From Actinotignum schaalii (lineage in GTDB: Bacteria; Actinomycetota; Actinomycetes; Actinomycetales; Actinomycetaceae), in the NCBI RefSeq assembly GCF_028864145.1, contig NZ_JARBHJ010000009.1, positions 1 through 56,945 of the forward strand: a stretch of DNA of 56,945 nucleotides, in the 5' to 3' direction. The position numbers and the translations under genes are program-made. Below the pieces are notes generated by a model. That model was not told where the DNA came from, searched no databases, and saw nothing but the letters and a program-made list of their open reading frames with translations. Positions within the stretch are counted from its first letter, which is position 1. The number at the start of each line of letters is the position of its first letter. Positions 8,521 through 16,501 of the stretch are shown here, one piece after another.

Positions 8521-9897
8521 CTATTCGGTGGGGAGCACCGATTCCAGGGCCTGGCGTATATCCGCGCAGCGCTGCACCCGAATCCCCTCGGGTAGTTTCG
8601 AGCTATCAGTGCGTTCGGGCACAATCGCGAGGGTGAAACCGAGCCGTGCGGCTTCGTTGAGGCGTTGGGGGAGCCCGGTAACCGGGCGGAGCTCTCCGGT
8701 TAGGGCAACTTCCCCGATGGCGATCACTCCGGGGGCGAGTGGCAGATCCACGTAGGCCGAGGCCAGCGCCAAGGCAATAGCGGCATCCGCAGCCGGTTCA
8801 CTGGCCTGCGCCCCACCCACCGTGGACACAAAAATATCTTTCTGATCCAAACTCAAGCCCAGGCGTGACTGGAGTACCGCGACCATCATGGCCACCCGTG
8901 CGGAGAGCACCCCGGAATTGGTGCGCTGCGGCCGCCCGGAAGCAGGTACCACCAGCCCCTGTACTTCCACCGGCATGGGCCGCCGCCCTTCGAGAGTCAT
9001 GGATACGCAGGTGCCGGGCACCGTGTGATCACGGGCGGAGAGGAACAACCCGGACGGATCGGGAAGCCCCACAATTCCATTTTCGGTGAGTTCAAAACAC
9101 CCCACTTCATCGGTAGCGCCGTAGCGGTTCTTCACCGCGCGTACCAGGCGCAGCCGCGAGTGTTTATCCCCTTCAAACTGGCACACCACATCAACCAGAT
9201 GTTCCAGAACGCGAGGCCCGGCAATGGAGCCATCTTTCGTGACGTGCCCGACCAACACCACCGGTAGGCCGTGCGTTTTGGCCACGCTCACGAGCGCCGC
9301 GGTGACGGCCCGCACCTGCGCCGGGCCACCGGCCGTTCCAGCTACCTCCGCATCGGCCAAGGTTTGCACCGAGTCCACGATAAGCAGGGAAGGCCGGGCA
9401 TTCTCAATATGCCCCAGAGCTCGCCCGATATCACTTTCCGAGGCAAGAAGCAGATGTTCATCCATCGCCCCGATGCGTTCCCCGCGCAGGCGCACTTGGG
9501 ATGCGGATTCCTCCCCGGAGATATAGAGAACCGGCGCCCGCCCCGCGCCCGCAGCAGCGCGCGCGGCCTTCGCCGCCACATCCAAGAGCAAGGTAGATTT
9601 CCCCACTCCCGGTTCCCCGGCGAGCAATACCACTGCCCCGGGAACTAAACCACCCCCGAGTACCCGATCCAATTCAGATACCCCGGTAGGGATTTTTTGC
9701 GCGGCGGTAGCCGGCACGGAGGTAATAGGTTGCGCCGGTGAGGTAGGGGCTAACGCGGCCGGAGCTGCTGAGGGCGCGGCCGGACTCTGCTGCTCAAGCG
9801 TGCCCCACGAGCCGCACCGCGCGCAGCGGCCCATCCATTTGCCGGTGGACCACCCACACTCGCTGCATTCGTACACGGTTGCCGGTTGTTTTGCCAT
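8521..9897 (-). CDS. radA: DNA repair protein RadA
   Basis: 458 residues. RadA is a RecA-like ATPase and branch-migration helicase in recombinational repair. The N-terminal C4 zinc finger uses Cys11, 14, 25 and 28 (ECSECGW...RCARC). Walker A is GEPGVGKST, the RadA-specific motif is KNRYG, and the C-terminal third has the Lon-protease-like fold segment (VGGAQASEPAADAAIALALASAY). Start ATG 9897 has GGAGG upstream. Length is normal. trkA lies 37 bp upstream on the same strand, and the Arg-rich membrane protein gene converges from the other side. Confidence 0.97.
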   Translation of the reverse strand: MAKQPATVYECSECGWSTGKWMGRCARCGSWGTLEQQSPAAPSAAPAALAPTSPAQPITSVPATAAQKIPTGVSELDRVLGGGLVPGAVVLLAGEPGVGKSTLLLDVAAKAARAAAGAGRAPVLYISGEESASQVRLRGERIGAMDEHLLLASESDIGRALGHIENARPSLLIVDSVQTLADAEVAGTAGGPAQVRAVTAALVSVAKTHGLPVVLVGHVTKDGSIAGPRVLEHLVDVVCQFEGDKHSRLRLVRAVKNRYGATDEVGCFELTENGIVGLPDPSGLFLSARDHTVPGTCVSMTLEGRRPMPVEVQGLVVPASGRPQRTNSGVLSARVAMMVAVLQSRLGLSLDQKDIFVSTVGGAQASEPAADAAIALALASAYVDLPLAPGVIAIGEVALTGELRPVTGLPQRLNEAARLGFTLAIVPERTDSSKLPEGIRVQRCADIRQALESVLPTE

Positions 9898-9934
9898 GCC
9901 TCCATCCTAGAGGGGGCCTCCGACATAAAAATCG

Positions 9935-10627
9935 CTACCGAGCTGAACCCACCGCAGGAATCCAGCCCTGCCTGTTGGCGAACTCCTCCAGCAACTCGGT
10001 ATCGCCAGACACAATAATCGTGTCATCGGCCCCGATGAGGGTGTCCTCGGTGGCGTACTCGAAGGGTTGGTTCGGGGCCTTCACCCCGATAATCCGCACC
10101 CCGAAACGCTCGCGAATACGCGATTTTGCGATGGTGAAGCCGCGAATTTCCCGCGGCGGCCGCATTTTCACGATGGAGAAGCCGTCCTCCATCTCGATAT
10201 AGTCGAGCATTCGGCCTGAGACCATATGTGCCACGCGCGTTCCGGCGTCGTACTCCGGATAAATAACGTGGTGCGCGCCGATGCGTCGCAAAATCCGCCC
10301 GTGCGCACGCGAAACCGCTTTCGCCCAAATCTGCGGAATCCCCAGGTCAACCAGGTTCGCGGTCACCAGCACGGAGGCCTCCAACGAGGTCCCCACGCCC
10401 ACCACGGCCACGGTGAAATCCCCGGCGCCCACCTGGTCGAGCACCTCCATGCTGGTGGCGTCACCTTCCACCACCCGCAGGCGGTGGCTCCAGCGCTGCG
10501 CGGTATCGGGATTCTTTTCGACGACGAGCACGTCACGCCCCAAATCATCGAGCGTGGTGGCGATAGCGGTCGAAAAACGCCCCAGCCCCACCACGAGGAT
10601 GGCTTGTTCATCGCGCGTATCCGGCAT
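9935..10627 (-). CDS. trkA: TrkA-type potassium channel regulatory protein
   Basis: 230 residues. It is the cytoplasmic nucleotide-binding (RCK) subunit that gates a Trk/Ktr potassium channel. The N-terminal RCK_N Rossmann fold starts ILVVGLGRFSTAIATTL and has the acidic VVEKNP strand end. A C-terminal RCK_C domain covers about residues 135-215 (GFTIAKSRIRERFGVRIIGV). ATG 10627 follows GAAAGGGCGG. The partner TrkH is encoded 550 bp upstream on the same strand, separated by a small plus-strand gene. A single RCK repeat makes it KtrA-like rather than the double-repeat E. coli TrkA. Confidence 0.92.
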   Translation of the reverse strand: MPDTRDEQAILVVGLGRFSTAIATTLDDLGRDVLVVEKNPDTAQRWSHRLRVVEGDATSMEVLDQVGAGDFTVAVVGVGTSLEASVLVTANLVDLGIPQIWAKAVSRAHGRILRRIGAHHVIYPEYDAGTRVAHMVSGRMLDYIEMEDGFSIVKMRPPREIRGFTIAKSRIRERFGVRIIGVKAPNQPFEYATEDTLIGADDTIIVSGDTELLEEFANRQGWIPAVGSAR

Positions 10628-10913
10628 AGCCGCCCTTTCTCCGGTCACAATATCTCTGGCTCGTAGTCTAACGCTCCGCGTCAAAATTCTTGTCGTAAGC
10701 CCGTGTCACCATAGAGTCATGCAGCAACCCTGCGTAAACATACTCAACCGATATCGAAGAAAGGTAGGTCATTATGGAACAGTATCTCGTGGTACGTGAA
10801 ATATCTCGATGTAAAAGATGAAGGTTTGTCACGGGAACACTCGTGATGGGAACTTCGCACGGTTTAGGATAAAGGCATCCGCCGGTTATCGGCCCGGGTA
10901 GGTAGGGGATGTT
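10628..10913. other. Gene-free divergent region, trkA / small membrane protein
   Basis: It holds the promoters for both flanking genes. A 15-codon open frame (10774-10821, plus strand; begins MEQYLVV) is preceded by GAAAGGTAGG at good spacing and could be a leader peptide. I looked for a c-di-AMP (ydaO) riboswitch, which often controls potassium transporters, and did not find its conserved core. Nothing else stands out. Confidence 0.3.
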
Positions 10914-11153
10914 ATGAAGGATTGGCGCGCGCTTGCGCTAGGCCTTATCAATGCGCTCGTAGTGGCCGCGATTGGCGGCGGGGTTGCTTATCTGACGGTC
11001 ACCCTTCTCAACCACATTTTCCCGCCGGCAACCCCGAATGCCATTGCCCCGGCCATAGTGGTCGCGGTGCTTATGTTCATCTCTTCTTTGCGCAGTATTT
11101 TTAGGAACGACGGCGGCGCAGCCGGCACGAAACACCGTGGCTCGCGTAGGTAA
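10914..11153 (+). CDS. Small two-helix membrane protein
   Basis: 79 residues, unknown family. Two predicted membrane segments (ALGLINALVVAAIGGGVAYLTVTLL and APAIVVAVLMFISSL) are separated by a short Pro-rich loop, with a basic C-terminal tail. ATG 10914 is preceded by GGTAGGGGATGTT. It sits between trkA and trkH but on the opposite strand, and converges on trkH (26 bp between the stops). A role with the potassium channel is possible by position only. Confidence 0.6.
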   Translation: MKDWRALALGLINALVVAAIGGGVAYLTVTLLNHIFPPATPNAIAPAIVVAVLMFISSLRSIFRNDGGAAGTKHRGSRR

Positions 11154-11178
11154 ATTCTGGGATTAGCGGCGTACCAGC

Positions 11179-12579
11179 TCAGCCAATAATCGGTCGTTCC
11201 TCGGGCAGCCGGATGGTGCGGCGTCGTGACCGTAGCGCCAAAGCGGCCGCGAGCGTCATCGTGCCCGTGCGCCCAAAGAACATGAGGAGCACCAGCACAA
11301 ACTTCGCGCTCGCCGGCAGTGCCCCGGTGATCCCGGTGCTTAAACCGCAGGTAGCGAAAGCTGAAATCACCTCAACCAGAATCTCGGAGAAGGTGAAATT
11401 CGTCAGCTGAAGCAGTGCCACCGAACCGGTCACCACCATGATCCCGCCGGCGAAGGTCGCTGCGATAGCCAGGCGCAACACCTCGGCAGGGATACGCTTA
11501 CCGAAAGCTTCCGTATCGCGATCACCCCGCGCCTCGGCGCGAATGGCCAGCAAAAGCACCGCGAAAGTCGTTACCTTAATGCCGCCTGCCGCAGAAGCTG
11601 AACCGCCACCGATAAACATGAGGGAGTCCAGGAGAATCCACGACGTTTCACCCATTGCCCCCACATCGATTGTGGTCAAGCCCGTGGAACGCGCATCTAC
11701 CGAAAGTGTGAGCGCGGCGTTGATTTTATCGGCTACCGCCAGATTGCCCAGGGTATTCGGGTTATTCCATTCCAGGACCGCCAGGAAAACCGCGCCGAGC
11801 ACCGCCAAGCTGATATAGGTCACCAGCGTGATTTTCGTGGTCACAGACCATTTGCGCGGGCGGGCACGATGACGCCACATATCCAAGACCACCGGGAAGC
11901 CAATGGCCCCGGCAACAGTCCCCAAAATAATCGGGATAGTCAGCGCCCACTGACCCACATACGGGCTCACGCCCTCGGGCATGATCACGAAGCCGCCGTT
12001 ATTAAAGATGGAGACTGCCATGAAATAGGAATGCGAGAGAGCGTGAAGGAGGGCCTCGCCATTACGCAAGAAGAAGGGGAGGAGGGCCAGGAATAAGATG
12101 GCCTGCGCCGTCGAGGCCACAATAATAACCGCGCGCAGCAGCGTACCCACTTCGCCCAGGCTCGATTGATTTTCTTCCGCGGTGAGCATGCGTTGGGTGA
12201 GCCCCACGTGTCTCGAAACCGCCCGCCCCAGAATCGAGGCGAGTGTCATGACGCCCAAGCCACCCACAATGAGCCCGAAAGAAATGAAAAGCTGTCCCCA
12301 AACCGACCAATACGTGGCGGTATCAACCGTCACCAAACCGGTCACACATACGGAGGACGTCGCGGTAAAGAGCGCATCAATAAAAGGAGCGCTCTTTCCC
12401 GTGGTGGTAGCCAAGGGCAAAGACAGTGCGGCGGTGAGAAGCAAAATAATGAGCGCGAAGATCAACAGAGCCAAACGAGCTGGCCGATCCCGCGCCACTC
12501 GATCCACGCGCCCACCCGCAGCCGCCAGGCGATCACGCCAGCTCAGGCGTGCGGATGCCACCTCAGGGTGTGCTGCCAT
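11179..12579 (-). CDS. trkH: TrkH-family potassium uptake protein
   Basis: 466 residues. It is the channel-forming subunit of a Trk/Ktr system. Four repeated pore motifs with the selectivity-filter glycine are visible: SSVCVTGLV, FNNGGFVI, RSTGLTT and CGLSTGIT. A gated loop, GGGSASAAGGIKVTT, is typical of KtrB/TrkH. ATG 12579 follows GGAGGACGCCC; an upstream ATG at 12618 has no ribosome site. It pairs with TrkA (9935-10627). Length matches KtrB-type channels. Confidence 0.93.
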   Translation of the reverse strand: MAAHPEVASARLSWRDRLAAAGGRVDRVARDRPARLALLIFALIILLLTAALSLPLATTTGKSAPFIDALFTATSSVCVTGLVTVDTATYWSVWGQLFISFGLIVGGLGVMTLASILGRAVSRHVGLTQRMLTAEENQSSLGEVGTLLRAVIIVASTAQAILFLALLPFFLRNGEALLHALSHSYFMAVSIFNNGGFVIMPEGVSPYVGQWALTIPIILGTVAGAIGFPVVLDMWRHRARPRKWSVTTKITLVTYISLAVLGAVFLAVLEWNNPNTLGNLAVADKINAALTLSVDARSTGLTTIDVGAMGETSWILLDSLMFIGGGSASAAGGIKVTTFAVLLLAIRAEARGDRDTEAFGKRIPAEVLRLAIAATFAGGIMVVTGSVALLQLTNFTFSEILVEVISAFATCGLSTGITGALPASAKFVLVLLMFFGRTGTMTLAAALALRSRRRTIRLPEERPIIG

Positions 12580-12757
12580 GGGCGTCCTCCGGGTCCTCGA
12601 GCTACCGGCTGCGGCCAAGAAAAGCGCCGCGTACCTGTTCCGTAGTATATTCCCCTGCCGTCAAGATCATGGTTAAAAAGCTGTGAACGCTGAGAATATG
12701 GGATATCCTTGCTGTAGCTGTTGCCGATGTGGCAAAAAATTACTCCAGGATGATGGG

Positions 12758-12973
12758 ATGAACCAGATGCAGATGCCTTCGTCTCCGCAGTTTTACACCG
12801 TCGCGGAAGTGGCTGAATTGACGCGTGTCTCGAAGATGACCGTCTATCGCATGGTTCACGCCGGCGATCTGCCGGCCGTGCGGGTGGGAAGTTCCTACCG
12901 GGTACCCGCCAGCGCCGTCGAAGCGCTCCTGTCCGGAAATAGCGCCCCGCAACAGCGCGTGGTGGGGGAATAG
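12758..12973 (+). CDS. Excisionase-type helix-turn-helix DNA-binding protein
   Basis: 71 residues. One MerR/excisionase-like HTH spans almost the whole protein (FYTVAEVAELTRVSKMTVYRMV, then a wing GSSYRVPASAVEALL). It resembles mycobacterial Rv0500A, which also lies directly before the gene for the tiny ribosomal protein bS22; the same order is seen here. ATG 12758 is preceded by CCAGGATGAT. A longer frame from 12683 adds a Cys-rich stretch that is unlikely to be translated. It is probably a regulator; the target is unknown. Confidence 0.85.
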   Translation: MNQMQMPSSPQFYTVAEVAELTRVSKMTVYRMVHAGDLPAVRVGSSYRVPASAVEALLSGNSAPQQRVVGE

Positions 12974-13142
12974 TTCGGCGCGCGGCCGGTACGGCGTCGT
13001 TACCCGAAACGGTGGCGGTCCGGAGCGGTTGTGAATTTAACCGTGTTCTGATTCACGCGCTACGCATAGGCGGGCGCGGGCCGGTAAGATACTGTGATGT
13101 TCCATCGGGGCGATTCCCCGCGATCTAGTTTTGGAGGTGCCT

Positions 13143-13241
13143 GTGGGTTCCGTTATTAAGAAGCGCCGCAAGCGTATGTCGAAGAAAAAGCATCGTAAGC
13201 TGCTGCGTAAAACTCGCCACCAGCGTCGGAACAAGAAGTAG
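13143..13241 (+). CDS. bS22: 30S ribosomal protein bS22 (AURKAIP1/COX24 domain)
   Basis: The 32-residue peptide has about 60% Lys/Arg. It starts [20 protein letters not shown], the signature of the actinobacterial bS22 protein seen on mycobacterial 30S subunits and related to mitochondrial mS38 (AURKAIP1). Translation starts at GTG 13143 behind TTTTGGAGGTG, an excellent ribosome site. It follows the excisionase-type HTH gene, as in mycobacteria, and is closed by a strong terminator at 13258-13286. It is too short for most gene finders. Confidence 0.93.
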   Translation: MGSVIKKRRKRMSKKKHRKLLRKTRHQRRNKK

Positions 13242-13257
13242 TTCCCCGCGTGCGGAA

Positions 13258-13286
13258 GGGCCCGGATGTCCGGGCCTTTTTGTTTT
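13258..13286 (+). terminator. Intrinsic terminator after bS22
   Basis: The stem GGCCCGG / CCGGGCC has a 4-base loop and is followed by a T-rich tract (TTTTTGTTTT), 17 bp after the bS22 stop. Confidence 0.9.
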
Positions 13287-13358
13287 GGTACGGCGATACC
13301 GTAGAAAATCGGTAAGTGAAAGTGCTCACATATTTATGAGGTATTGCCCGGATGAACC

Positions 13359-13415
13359 TTGACAATTCGAGCAAAGATACATATCAATATGACTATTGAG
13401 GTAAGGCTCGCCTTT
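13359..13415 (+). promoter_or_regulatory. Candidate promoter with DtxR/IdeR-like box
   Basis: TTGACA (13359-13364) is a consensus -35. At 17 bp spacing the -10 reads TATCAA (13382-13387), which is moderate. A 19-bp sequence at 13397-13415 (TGAGGTAAGGCTCGCCTTT) has the core AAGGC-TC-GCCTT and matches the DtxR/IdeR iron-box consensus at about 13 of 19 positions. It would cover the transcription start. Iron control is a guess. Confidence 0.35.
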
Positions 13416-13430
13416 CTTAAAAAGAGAATG

Positions 13431-13443
13431 TAACTCTGAGTTA
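13431..13443. promoter_or_regulatory. 13-bp perfect palindrome
   Basis: TAACTC-T-GAGTTA, perfect, lies 14 bp before a -10-like TATACT (13458-13463). It is a likely repressor or activator site for a second promoter reading toward marR. Confidence 0.4.
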
Positions 13444-13682
13444 TGTTCGTACAAAGGTATACTTCACATGATGCTATGGTTTGCGGTGTTGCACAGGCAT
13501 GCAGATGCCGGGTGCGGCACCGTGAAACAGCACCGCTTAAGGCCTTTCGCCCCAGCGTTCCCACGTGGGAAAATGAGGAGAAGTGGCGTCATCGTTCACC
13601 CGGTGGAAGCCGGGTGCGTTGCGTCCGGCGCGGGCGCAACGACGTAATGAAGACTCGCACGTCCCGTGTGAGTTGCCGTTAA

Positions 13683-13697
13683 TGTCACGACGTGACA
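13683..13697. promoter_or_regulatory. 15-bp palindrome, possible MarR operator
   Basis: TGTCAC-GAC-GTGACA is perfect and centred 34 bp before the marR start codon. MarR dimers bind palindromes of this length and usually repress themselves. Autoregulation is inferred. Confidence 0.45.
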
Positions 13698-13723
13698 TCG
13701 TGCCTGACGAAGGGAAGAATCTC

Positions 13724-14188
13724 ATGGCCGCGGAAGTTCGCTGGCTTTCTGAAGAGGAACAATTTGCCTGGCGCGCGTATCTGCGCGCGACAGCCGTGAC
13801 CGCAGAGGCGCTTAATCACGCACTCATGGTCAATTACAATTTGTCATTGAACGAATATGACGTTCTCGCCCGTCTCTCCGAGGCGGAAAATCGCTGCATG
13901 CGGATGTCGACTCTCGCTGATGTGATGGTACATTCCCGCTCGCGGCTCACCCACACCGTCCGCCGCCTCGAGGCGCGCGGCTTGGTAGCCCGTTCCGCCA
14001 ACGCGCATGACCGGCGCGGGGTGGATTGCACTCTCACCGATGCTGGTTTCGCGCTGCTCGAGAAGGCGGCCGTCACCCACGTCATGTCAGTTCGCGCTCA
14101 CCTCGTGGACAAACTCGGTCACGATGACTTTCTCAAGATGGGCGAGCTGTGTGCCCGCCTCGTGGGTAACCCCGCGGATATTTGGTAG
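13724..14188 (+). CDS. MarR-family transcriptional regulator
   Basis: 154 residues. The winged-helix domain covers about residues 35-110: LNEYDVLARLSEAENRCMRMSTLADVMVHSRSRLTHTVRRLE is followed by the wing GLVARSANAHDRRGVDCTLTDAG, with the DRRG motif typical of MarR proteins. Dimerisation helices lie at both ends. ATG 13724 follows GAAGGGAAG; the longer frame from 13583 runs through the hairpin region and is unlikely. It stands alone downstream of an unusually long leader with several palindromes. Ligand and targets are unknown. Confidence 0.88.
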   Translation: MAAEVRWLSEEEQFAWRAYLRATAVTAEALNHALMVNYNLSLNEYDVLARLSEAENRCMRMSTLADVMVHSRSRLTHTVRRLEARGLVARSANAHDRRGVDCTLTDAGFALLEKAAVTHVMSVRAHLVDKLGHDDFLKMGELCARLVGNPADIW

Positions 14189-14274
14189 ACGTTCGGGCAC
14201 GCCGGTCGGAGTGAGCTCCCCCAGGGAACTTAGCTTTGTCCGGCCGGCAGCTCCCGGTGCCGTAGACTGGCATC

Positions 14275-14946
14275 ATGATTGACGTAACAGTTGTTCACCT
14301 GGTCCGCCACGGAGAGGTGGATAACCCCAGCGGCGAACTTTACGGCCGCCAACCCGGTTTTCACCTCACCGATCTGGGCCGGGAGATGGCCGGCAGCGTT
14401 CGGGATTTCTTTCGCGGGCATGATGTCCGCGCGGTGATATCCTCTCCGCTCGAACGGGCTATTGAAACTGCCACACCTACCGCGCACCTCTTCGACCTCG
14501 AGATTAGCACCGACGCCAATCTCATCGAAGCGGGCAATAATTTCGAGGGCATCAACGTCAACCGGAATCGGTGGATCTTGGCCTCCCCGAAATTCTGGCC
14601 GTGGTACATCAACCCCTTCCGGCCCTCCTGGGGTGAGCCATATACGGATATCGCAGCGCGTATGACGAATGCGGTGCGCAGCGGGCTCGCAGCAGCGCGC
14701 GGCGGCGAAGCGGTACTTGTGTCCCATCAGCTTCCAATTTGGACGCTGCGCTCCTTCGTGGAGGGGCGCTCCCTCGCCCACGACCCGCGCCGGCGCCAGT
14801 GCGCGCTGTGTTCGGTGACCTCGTTAACATTCCAGGGCACCAGTTTGGTGGCGGTGGATTATGCCGAACCCGCGGCTGAACTCCTGGCCCGGGCACGCGA
14901 TATCACGCCGGGGATCTCCGCGGCTGATGAAAACCGCGGAGACTGA
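14275..14946 (+). CDS. Histidine phosphatase family protein (phosphoglycerate-mutase-like)
   Basis: 223 residues. The phosphatase core opens with LVRHGE (Arg11-His12-Gly13, the phosphorylated histidine). It continues with SSPLERAIETATP, and VLVSHQLPIW carries the second catalytic histidine. A segment of about 30 residues, FWPWYINPFRPSWGEPY, is characteristic of an actinobacterial subgroup. The ATG at 14275 is preceded by TAGACT and six bases, so the mRNA is probably leaderless. The substrate is unknown; such proteins dephosphorylate small metabolites. Confidence 0.85.
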   Translation: MIDVTVVHLVRHGEVDNPSGELYGRQPGFHLTDLGREMAGSVRDFFRGHDVRAVISSPLERAIETATPTAHLFDLEISTDANLIEAGNNFEGINVNRNRWILASPKFWPWYINPFRPSWGEPYTDIAARMTNAVRSGLAAARGGEAVLVSHQLPIWTLRSFVEGRSLAHDPRRRQCALCSVTSLTFQGTSLVAVDYAEPAAELLARARDITPGISAADENRGD

Positions 14947-15017
14947 TCTGGAACTCCGCGGGAGTTACGGTGGCTAGACGCTAACGGAAGCGTGTGCCGC
15001 GCGGTTCCGCGCGGCGG

Positions 15018-15497
15018 CTAGTCCTGCGCGGGCCGCGTGGGTTGCGACCCTTCAGAACCCTCAGAATCCTCGGGATTATCCGGGTGCTTTCCGGTCGCTT
15101 CGGGCTTGCTTGTTCCGTGAGACTCACCCGCGGTGGGGGAGTTCGATGCGGCGTCGTTCTCACGCTGTTGCCGTTCCCATTCGCGGAAACGGTTTTCCGC
15201 GTCCAAGCGGGACAGGAAGTCCGGATCGTCGTCGGGTGCAACGGGGCGACGGCGCCGCTGCGAAGAGGAGCGACCCCGCCCAAAAGAACCGAGTGAGATA
15301 TTTTGCTGCGGGAACTTGACCGGGAAAGAAAAAGCGATCCATAGCAGTGACCCGAGAACCGGCACCAGAACCGTGAGGGCGAGCCATGCCGGCTTACGCA
15401 GTCGGCCGGGCATGCGGGTGGTGTCTGTGCGGATGACGTCAATGATGCCGTAAATCCAGATGCTGATGGCAAGAAGTGCCATAATTACTCGGGCCAT
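15018..15497 (-). CDS. PLDc_N domain membrane protein
   Basis: 159 residues. The N-terminal two-helix PLDc_N module (phospholipase D N-terminal-like; MALLAISIWIYGIIDVI and PAWLALTVLVPVLGSLLWIAF) lacks any catalytic HKD domain. A charged, unstructured cytoplasmic tail of about 90 residues is rich in Glu, Ser and Arg. The start has TAAGAT exactly six bases upstream, so it is probably leaderless. It follows menA on the same strand (39 bp). A second PLDc_N protein occurs at 39582-39935. The function of the module is unknown. Confidence 0.75.
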   Translation of the reverse strand: MARVIMALLAISIWIYGIIDVIRTDTTRMPGRLRKPAWLALTVLVPVLGSLLWIAFSFPVKFPQQNISLGSFGRGRSSSQRRRRPVAPDDDPDFLSRLDAENRFREWERQQRENDAASNSPTAGESHGTSKPEATGKHPDNPEDSEGSEGSQPTRPAQD

Positions 15498-15536
15498 GCC
15501 ACCATCTTAGTCGTTCGCACCGGAGGCTACAGCCGC

Positions 15537-16445
15537 CTAGACCAAGAGCGAACTGGCCCAGAAAGACACCAGGACCGCCAACGCGAAAGCGAGCTCGGTA
15601 ATGCCGGTGGTTTTTAGCACCGGGATGAGACCCCGCCCCTGCGCGCGGGAAGGACCGCGGCTCAGCATCCGCCAGCTATTGCGGAAAGCAATAGCGAAGG
15701 CGGGTAGATAAAGGAGGAGGGAGGCCTGGTGGGTGCTCGGCGCCAAAGCCAGAACGACGCCGCATCCCATCGCCACCGCGAGCATCACAACATAGACGCG
15801 CCGTGCCCAGGTATCGCCCAAGCGCACCGCGAGGGTATGTTTCCCGGTGACGGCGTCGGTGGGAATATCGCGAATATTATTGGCCATGAGGATGGCGCAG
15901 GCAATGAGGCCAACGGCGCTAGCGGCAACCCAGGCTTGCCAGGGCACCGTACCTCCCTGGATATAGACGGTGCCGGCGGTAGCTACCAGACCGAAGAAAA
16001 TGAAAACAAAAACTTCGCCCAGGCCCATATATCCGTAGGGGTGGCGCCCGCCGGTATAGAACCAGGCGGCTAGCAGTGCTGCCACGCCCACTCCGATCAG
16101 CCACCACTGCCCGCACCAGGCAATAATGATGAGACCCACGAGCGCCGCGAGGGCAAAGCAGGTGAGGGCCACCGCGAGCACCACCCCCGGGCGTACCGTT
16201 CCGCCACCCGTGAGGCGGGGCGGGCCGGTGCGGTGATCATCAGTGCCGCGGATCCCGTCGGAATAGTCGTTCGCAAAATTCACGCCGATCTGCAAGAGCA
16301 GAGCGAGAACGAAAGCCAAGGCAAGAATCGGGCCGTATAGCGTCCCTTCCCACAGCGCGATTCCAGCCCCGGCGATCACGGGGGAAACACTCGCGGGAAG
16401 GGTGCGAACGCGCGCACCTTCGAGCCAATCAGTAACAGTTGCCAC
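15537..16445 (-). CDS. menA: 1,4-dihydroxy-2-naphthoate polyprenyltransferase MenA
   Basis: 302 residues with about 8-9 membrane helices. It attaches the polyprenyl tail to dihydroxynaphthoate in menaquinone synthesis. The first aspartate-rich motif is NFANDYSDG (Asp60, Asp63), followed by the MenA-type GPPRLTGGG. The second is NNIRDIPTD. The start is GTG 16445, with TAGAAT eight bases upstream on the minus strand. menG and a polyprenyl diphosphate synthase are encoded just beyond the unknown membrane protein on the other strand, so three menaquinone steps cluster here. Confidence 0.95.
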   Translation of the reverse strand: MATVTDWLEGARVRTLPASVSPVIAGAGIALWEGTLYGPILALAFVLALLLQIGVNFANDYSDGIRGTDDHRTGPPRLTGGGTVRPGVVLAVALTCFALAALVGLIIIAWCGQWWLIGVGVAALLAAWFYTGGRHPYGYMGLGEVFVFIFFGLVATAGTVYIQGGTVPWQAWVAASAVGLIACAILMANNIRDIPTDAVTGKHTLAVRLGDTWARRVYVVMLAVAMGCGVVLALAPSTHQASLLLYLPAFAIAFRNSWRMLSRGPSRAQGRGLIPVLKTTGITELAFALAVLVSFWASSLLV

Positions 16446-16501
16446 GGCCGCTTATTCTATCGAGAGGAACCCCTTGAGCGCATCACCCTCACCGCGAGGG
16501 A

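Larger units (their letters stand above)
13287..13723 (+). other. Palindrome- and hairpin-rich leader region before marR
   Basis: There is no convincing gene in 437 bp. The first half is AT-rich and carries promoter-like boxes. The second half (about 13480-13700) is a chain of inverted repeats. These include TTCCCACGTGGGAA (13558-13571), CACCCGG/CCGGGTG (13597-13616), CGTTGCG/CGCAACG (13617-13641), ACTCGCAC/GTGTGAGT (13653-13673, one mismatch) and TGTCAC-GAC-GTGACA (13683-13697). None is followed by a T-run. This suggests a structured 5' leader or a small RNA, or several protein-binding sites. An open frame at 13443-13682 crosses it but has no ribosome site and no recognisable protein. Confidence 0.55.

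Noticed and set aside
10628-10913. c-di-AMP (ydaO) riboswitch before the potassium genes
   Set aside because: The conserved core segments of that riboswitch are not present on either strand; the same test failed upstream of the M23 peptidase (52891-53083).
13597-13650. Cobalamin riboswitch
   Set aside because: GGTGGAAGCCGG and GGGCGCAACGACGTAATG recall parts of the core, but the 3' B12-box and its pairing partners are absent and the downstream gene is a MarR regulator.
13443-13682. 79-codon gene before marR
   Set aside because: No ribosome site, Arg/Cys-rich composition dictated by the hairpin sequences, and no protein similarity that I recognise.
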